Shown in pieces: positions 61,745-64,000 of a stretch of DNA of 64,000 nt; the first letter of the stretch is position 1, and each line of letters begins with the position of its first letter. A program made the translations under genes and the position numbers. Source of the DNA: Vicugna pacos. Taxonomy: Eukaryota; Chordata; Mammalia; Artiodactyla; Camelidae. The notes under the pieces are model-generated. The model did no database searches and was not told the DNA's origin. It was given only the letters and a program-made list of their open reading frames with translations. The stretch lies in the NCBI RefSeq assembly GCF_048564905.1, contig NC_132995.1, forward strand, positions 322,501 to 386,500. Direction: 5' to 3'.

Positions 61745-62225
61745 CCTGGAGACAATGGACTACAACTCCCAGAATGCCTTGATCCCAGAGGCCCTGGCCT
61801 GAAGACAATGGACTACAAATCCCAGAAACACGCTCCCAAAAGACGCAGAGCGGGCCCGCCCACTGTGCCCTGGAGCTCTCTGGGAGGTGTAGTACGAAGC
61901 TCTAGGTGCACACAGGCGCCGCCTGGTGGACAAGGGTAGTTTGACTATGAGTCCCTAGAACGCCCAGGACGCTCTTACCTAGGCTTCCTGGACCCTGTGG
62001 ACGCCCGCCCAACGGTCATTTCTGTGTGGCCTCAGGGCGGCCGAGGCCTGGCCTGGAAGCCTAGACTATGAGTCCCAGAGGGCCCCATGCCCAGCCAAGG
62101 CCCGGCCGCGCACACCCATTGGACATCCCCCCGCGCCGCCGCGCTTTCTGGGAAATGTAGTCGAGCTCTCTGGACGCCCAGGTCCAGGGCTTCGGCCGCA
62201 GGACTACAAGTCCCAGAATCCCCGG
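61745..62225. promoter_or_regulatory. Cluster of ZNF143/THAP11-type sites
   Basis: Seven sites fit the pattern ACTACAANTCCCAGAATGC to different degrees: 61759-61777 (+, perfect), 61812-61830 (+), 61877-61893 (-), 61944-61962 (+, weak), 62065-62083 (+), 62143-62161 (-) and 62203-62221 (+, near perfect). The first two lie in a 53-bp tandem duplication. An eighth, poor one may lie at 62297-62314 (-). Confidence 0.8.
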
Positions 62226-62570
62226 CACGGCGGCGCTTCGACTCTGCGGACTCTCCCGTCGCGCCCTCGCGTTGGTCGCGCCGCCGCGCCGCGGGGGCTT
62301 CTGGTCGTGGTAGTTCCCGCCGAGGGCGTGCTGCTTCGGGCTGTCTGGCGTCCGCAGCCTGGGCTCTGGAGGGCTGCGGGGTCGGCTGGCCGGGTCTGGG
62401 CCGGTCGCCGTCGGGAACTGATAGGGCCCCAGAGAGGCCAGGGTTGGGCCTCACTGCTCCCCACGTCTCTGACTCGCTTATTCCACCTCTGACTCGGTCG
62501 AGACTCCGGAGTCAGAAGAGATGGGGGCCGCAGGGGTCCAGGCAGCCCGACCCGCGGTGAGTCTCCGCGC
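61980..62570 (+). promoter_or_regulatory. CpG-island promoter of the right-hand KRAB gene
   Basis: CpG-dense, TATA-less, ending with a 12-codon first exon and donor GTGAGT on the plus strand. Includes the right half of the ZNF143-type cluster. Confidence 0.7.
62521..62556 (+). pseudogene. First coding exon of a decayed KRAB gene
   Basis: ATG opens MGAAGVQAARPA and ends in phase 0 at GTGAGT, as first exons of KRAB zinc-finger genes do. The KRAB A exon at 63576 also begins in phase 0. This exon itself looks sound; the gene is called a pseudogene because of its later exons. I cannot name it; in human, ZSCAN1 and ZNF606 lie beyond ZNF135 on this side. Confidence 0.55.
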
Positions 62571-63105
62571 CGCTCCCTCGAGACGGGCTGGGGTGGTCCC
62601 AGGCTGGGGAGCAGGGACTTCCCCAAGGTGGGACCCTCAGCGCGGCCTCTGGCCAAGGAGCGATGAATAAGAGGCAGAAAACTGACCCCGCAGCCCTTAA
62701 GGGCCTCAAGTGCAGTCCTAACACCGCTAAGGACCGAGTCACACGGCCCCAGCGAGAAGACCCCTGACCCGAAGGCTTCGGCTACCGCACATTGCCATCC
62801 CCTGGACCCATGTGCCTCAAAGAGGGACTTCGTTTCCGTTAGTTCTTAGGAAACCGGCGTCGCCATGATTCCGAAAGCTGGACGCTTCTCGCTCAGGCTA
62901 CTCCTTTGAAAAGACAAACAAAGAGACTCCAGGAGGAGCGACTGCTTTTTCTCAGGCTGTCTCGAGGGTTAGGTGCGTTTGCGTTAGAGCCAGTGCTAGT
63001 AGCACTGCGCCCGGGCTGGAGCGCCCTGGGCAAATGTTAAACGTTATTACCAGCAGATGACATCGTCATCTTTTTATATCTAGTGGTATAAAAAGGAAGG
63101 GGACC
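62560..63105. other. Intron 1 of the right-hand KRAB gene
   Basis: GC falls away from the island; nothing recognised. Confidence 0.35.
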
Positions 63106-63107
63106 AA

Positions 63108-63255
63108 AGCGGAGGGTACTGCCCAGTGGTAGAGCGTGCGCTTAGCATGCGCAAGGTCCTGAGTTCAATCCTCAGTGCTGCCCTTAAAAAAAATAAGTAA
63201 ACCTAATTACCTCCCCCAAAACAAACAAAAAAGAAAAGAAAAAAAAAAAAAAGGG
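63108..63255 (+). repeat. Camelid tRNA-derived SINE
   Basis: GCCCAGTGGTAGAGCGTGCG, CTTAGCATGCGCAAGGTCC and GAGTTCAATCCTCAG, then an A-rich tail. Confidence 0.9.
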
Positions 63256-63575
63256 AAGGGGACCAGAAGGGAAATCCTAAAGGGGGCCTGTACATTTTGA
63301 TCTTGTGGAATATCCCTAGTTTATCAGGAAATAGGTGAGATTCTTAGGGGGTAAACTTTCCAGTATCATGGGCGCTCCCCTCCAAAATGGCTGATTCAGA
63401 CCCCCTCTCCCGGAGCCCCCAGGAAGCCTCGAGCGCAGCCCTCAGACCCAGAACCGTCGCAGGCCATCTCTCTGCACACCTGGGTCCATCCTCACGTCCT
63501 CATGTACCTCCCTGCCCTTCTGGGAGCTTTGCAGAGATGAGGGTCTCCGCCCAGTAGACGTGGGTGGCAAATGAG

Positions 63576-63701
63576 GGGCAAGTAACCTTGGATAACATGG
63601 CTGTGACGTCATCCTGGAGGTGTGGGTGCTGCTGGGCCCTGGCCAGAGGACCCTATACCACGATGGGATGCTGGAGACCTTAGGGCATCTGGTCCCTGTG
63701 T
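63576..63701 (+). pseudogene. KRAB A-box exon, damaged
   Basis: GQVTLDNMAVTSSW, then in the next frame EVWVLLGPGQRTLYHD and GMLETLGHLVPV, line up with the ZNF135 A box. One base is missing at the EEW motif (126 bp against 127), the DV after FE is changed, and the donor reads TTGACT where GTGAGT is expected. The acceptor is also weak (AAATGAG with no pyrimidine tract). TRIM28 recruitment is not possible from this exon. Confidence 0.75.
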
Positions 63702-63779
63702 TGACTTACACCTGGCAGGGGTCTTGGCAGAGTAGGTGTGTGGGGTCCGTGAACCCTAGGAGGGTTTCTCCTATTCCAG

Positions 63780-63906
63780 ACCCTCATGGCCTGATCTCTC
63801 ACTTGGACAGGGCCTTGGATCCCCAACCCAGCTCTCCTTGCCCCACTGGAACTTCTAGTGGAGCCATGGGTAGTGGACAGAGGACTCTCCCAGGATTCCT
63901 GCCCAG
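63780..63906 (+). pseudogene. KRAB B-box exon, damaged
   Basis: Acceptor TCTCCTATTCCAG and donor GTGAGG are both good. The start gives PHGLISHLD and the end, in another frame, EPWVVDRGLSQDSCP. The exon is 127 bp against 96 bp in ZNF135: 31 extra bases, not a multiple of three, lie in the middle. The finger exon would be to the right of the window. Confidence 0.7.
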
Positions 63907-64000
63907 GTGAGGTGGGGAAGGGTCTTCACATTCAGTGTGTCTGTTTCCCTTCACGTCTGCTCTCTCTCGCACTCTCCACCCACTTTGTAGTTCCAAGATT

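Noticed and set aside
62297-62314. An eighth ZNF143-type site
   Set aside because: Too many mismatches (GCTTCTGGTCGTGGTAGTT on the plus strand).

Overview
This is vertebrate nuclear DNA, almost certainly from a camelid (camel, alpaca or llama group). The pointers are at least eight copies of a tRNA-derived SINE of the Vic type on both strands, cetartiodactyl-style L1 3' ends, spliced genes with CpG-island promoters, and many mammal-wide fossils (MaLR LTRs, MER-type DNA transposons, L2). Gene names are given from memory of the human proteins; no database was searched.

The window is a KRAB/SCAN zinc-finger gene cluster equivalent to human 19q13.43. From left to right: a decayed C2H2 gene (6.5-7.1 kb, minus); ZNF329 (plus), with its CpG promoter and exon 1 at 10.6-11.6 kb, a repeat-filled intron, and one intact coding exon at 20.9-22.5 kb; two processed retrocopies, CRIP1 (27.2 kb) and MRPL54 (28.7 kb); a decayed ZNF329-like copy (29.9-31.6 kb, plus); a CpG island at 35.2-35.8 kb followed by a broken SCAN exon that matches ZSCAN18 (37.3-37.8 kb, plus); and ZNF135 (minus), whose exons run from the promoter at about 56 kb to the stop at 45578. 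At the right edge is another CpG promoter (62.0-62.6 kb, plus) with a 12-codon first exon and damaged KRAB A and B exons; its finger exon, if any, lies outside the window. The order and relative strands of ZNF329, ZSCAN18 and ZNF135 match human, with the whole block shown in reverse.

Two host genes look intact. ZNF329 has 12 fingers and no KRAB. ZNF135 has KRAB A and B, whose splice phases fit exactly, plus 16 fingers. Both should act as nuclear DNA-binding proteins, and ZNF135 as a TRIM28-recruiting repressor. Their promoters carry NRF1, YY1, ETS and ZNF143/THAP11-type motifs. Everything else gene-like is decaying.

I do not see a new biological system here. The best leads are the loss of ZSCAN18, a dense cluster of ZNF143-type sites in the right-hand promoter, a duplicated NRF1 plus ZNF143 module at the ZNF135 promoter, a five-finger higher-order repeat in ZNF135, an upstream ORF abutting the ZNF329 start, patchy similarity between ZNF329 and its dead copy, and an inverted repeat linking that copy to 34.0 kb.
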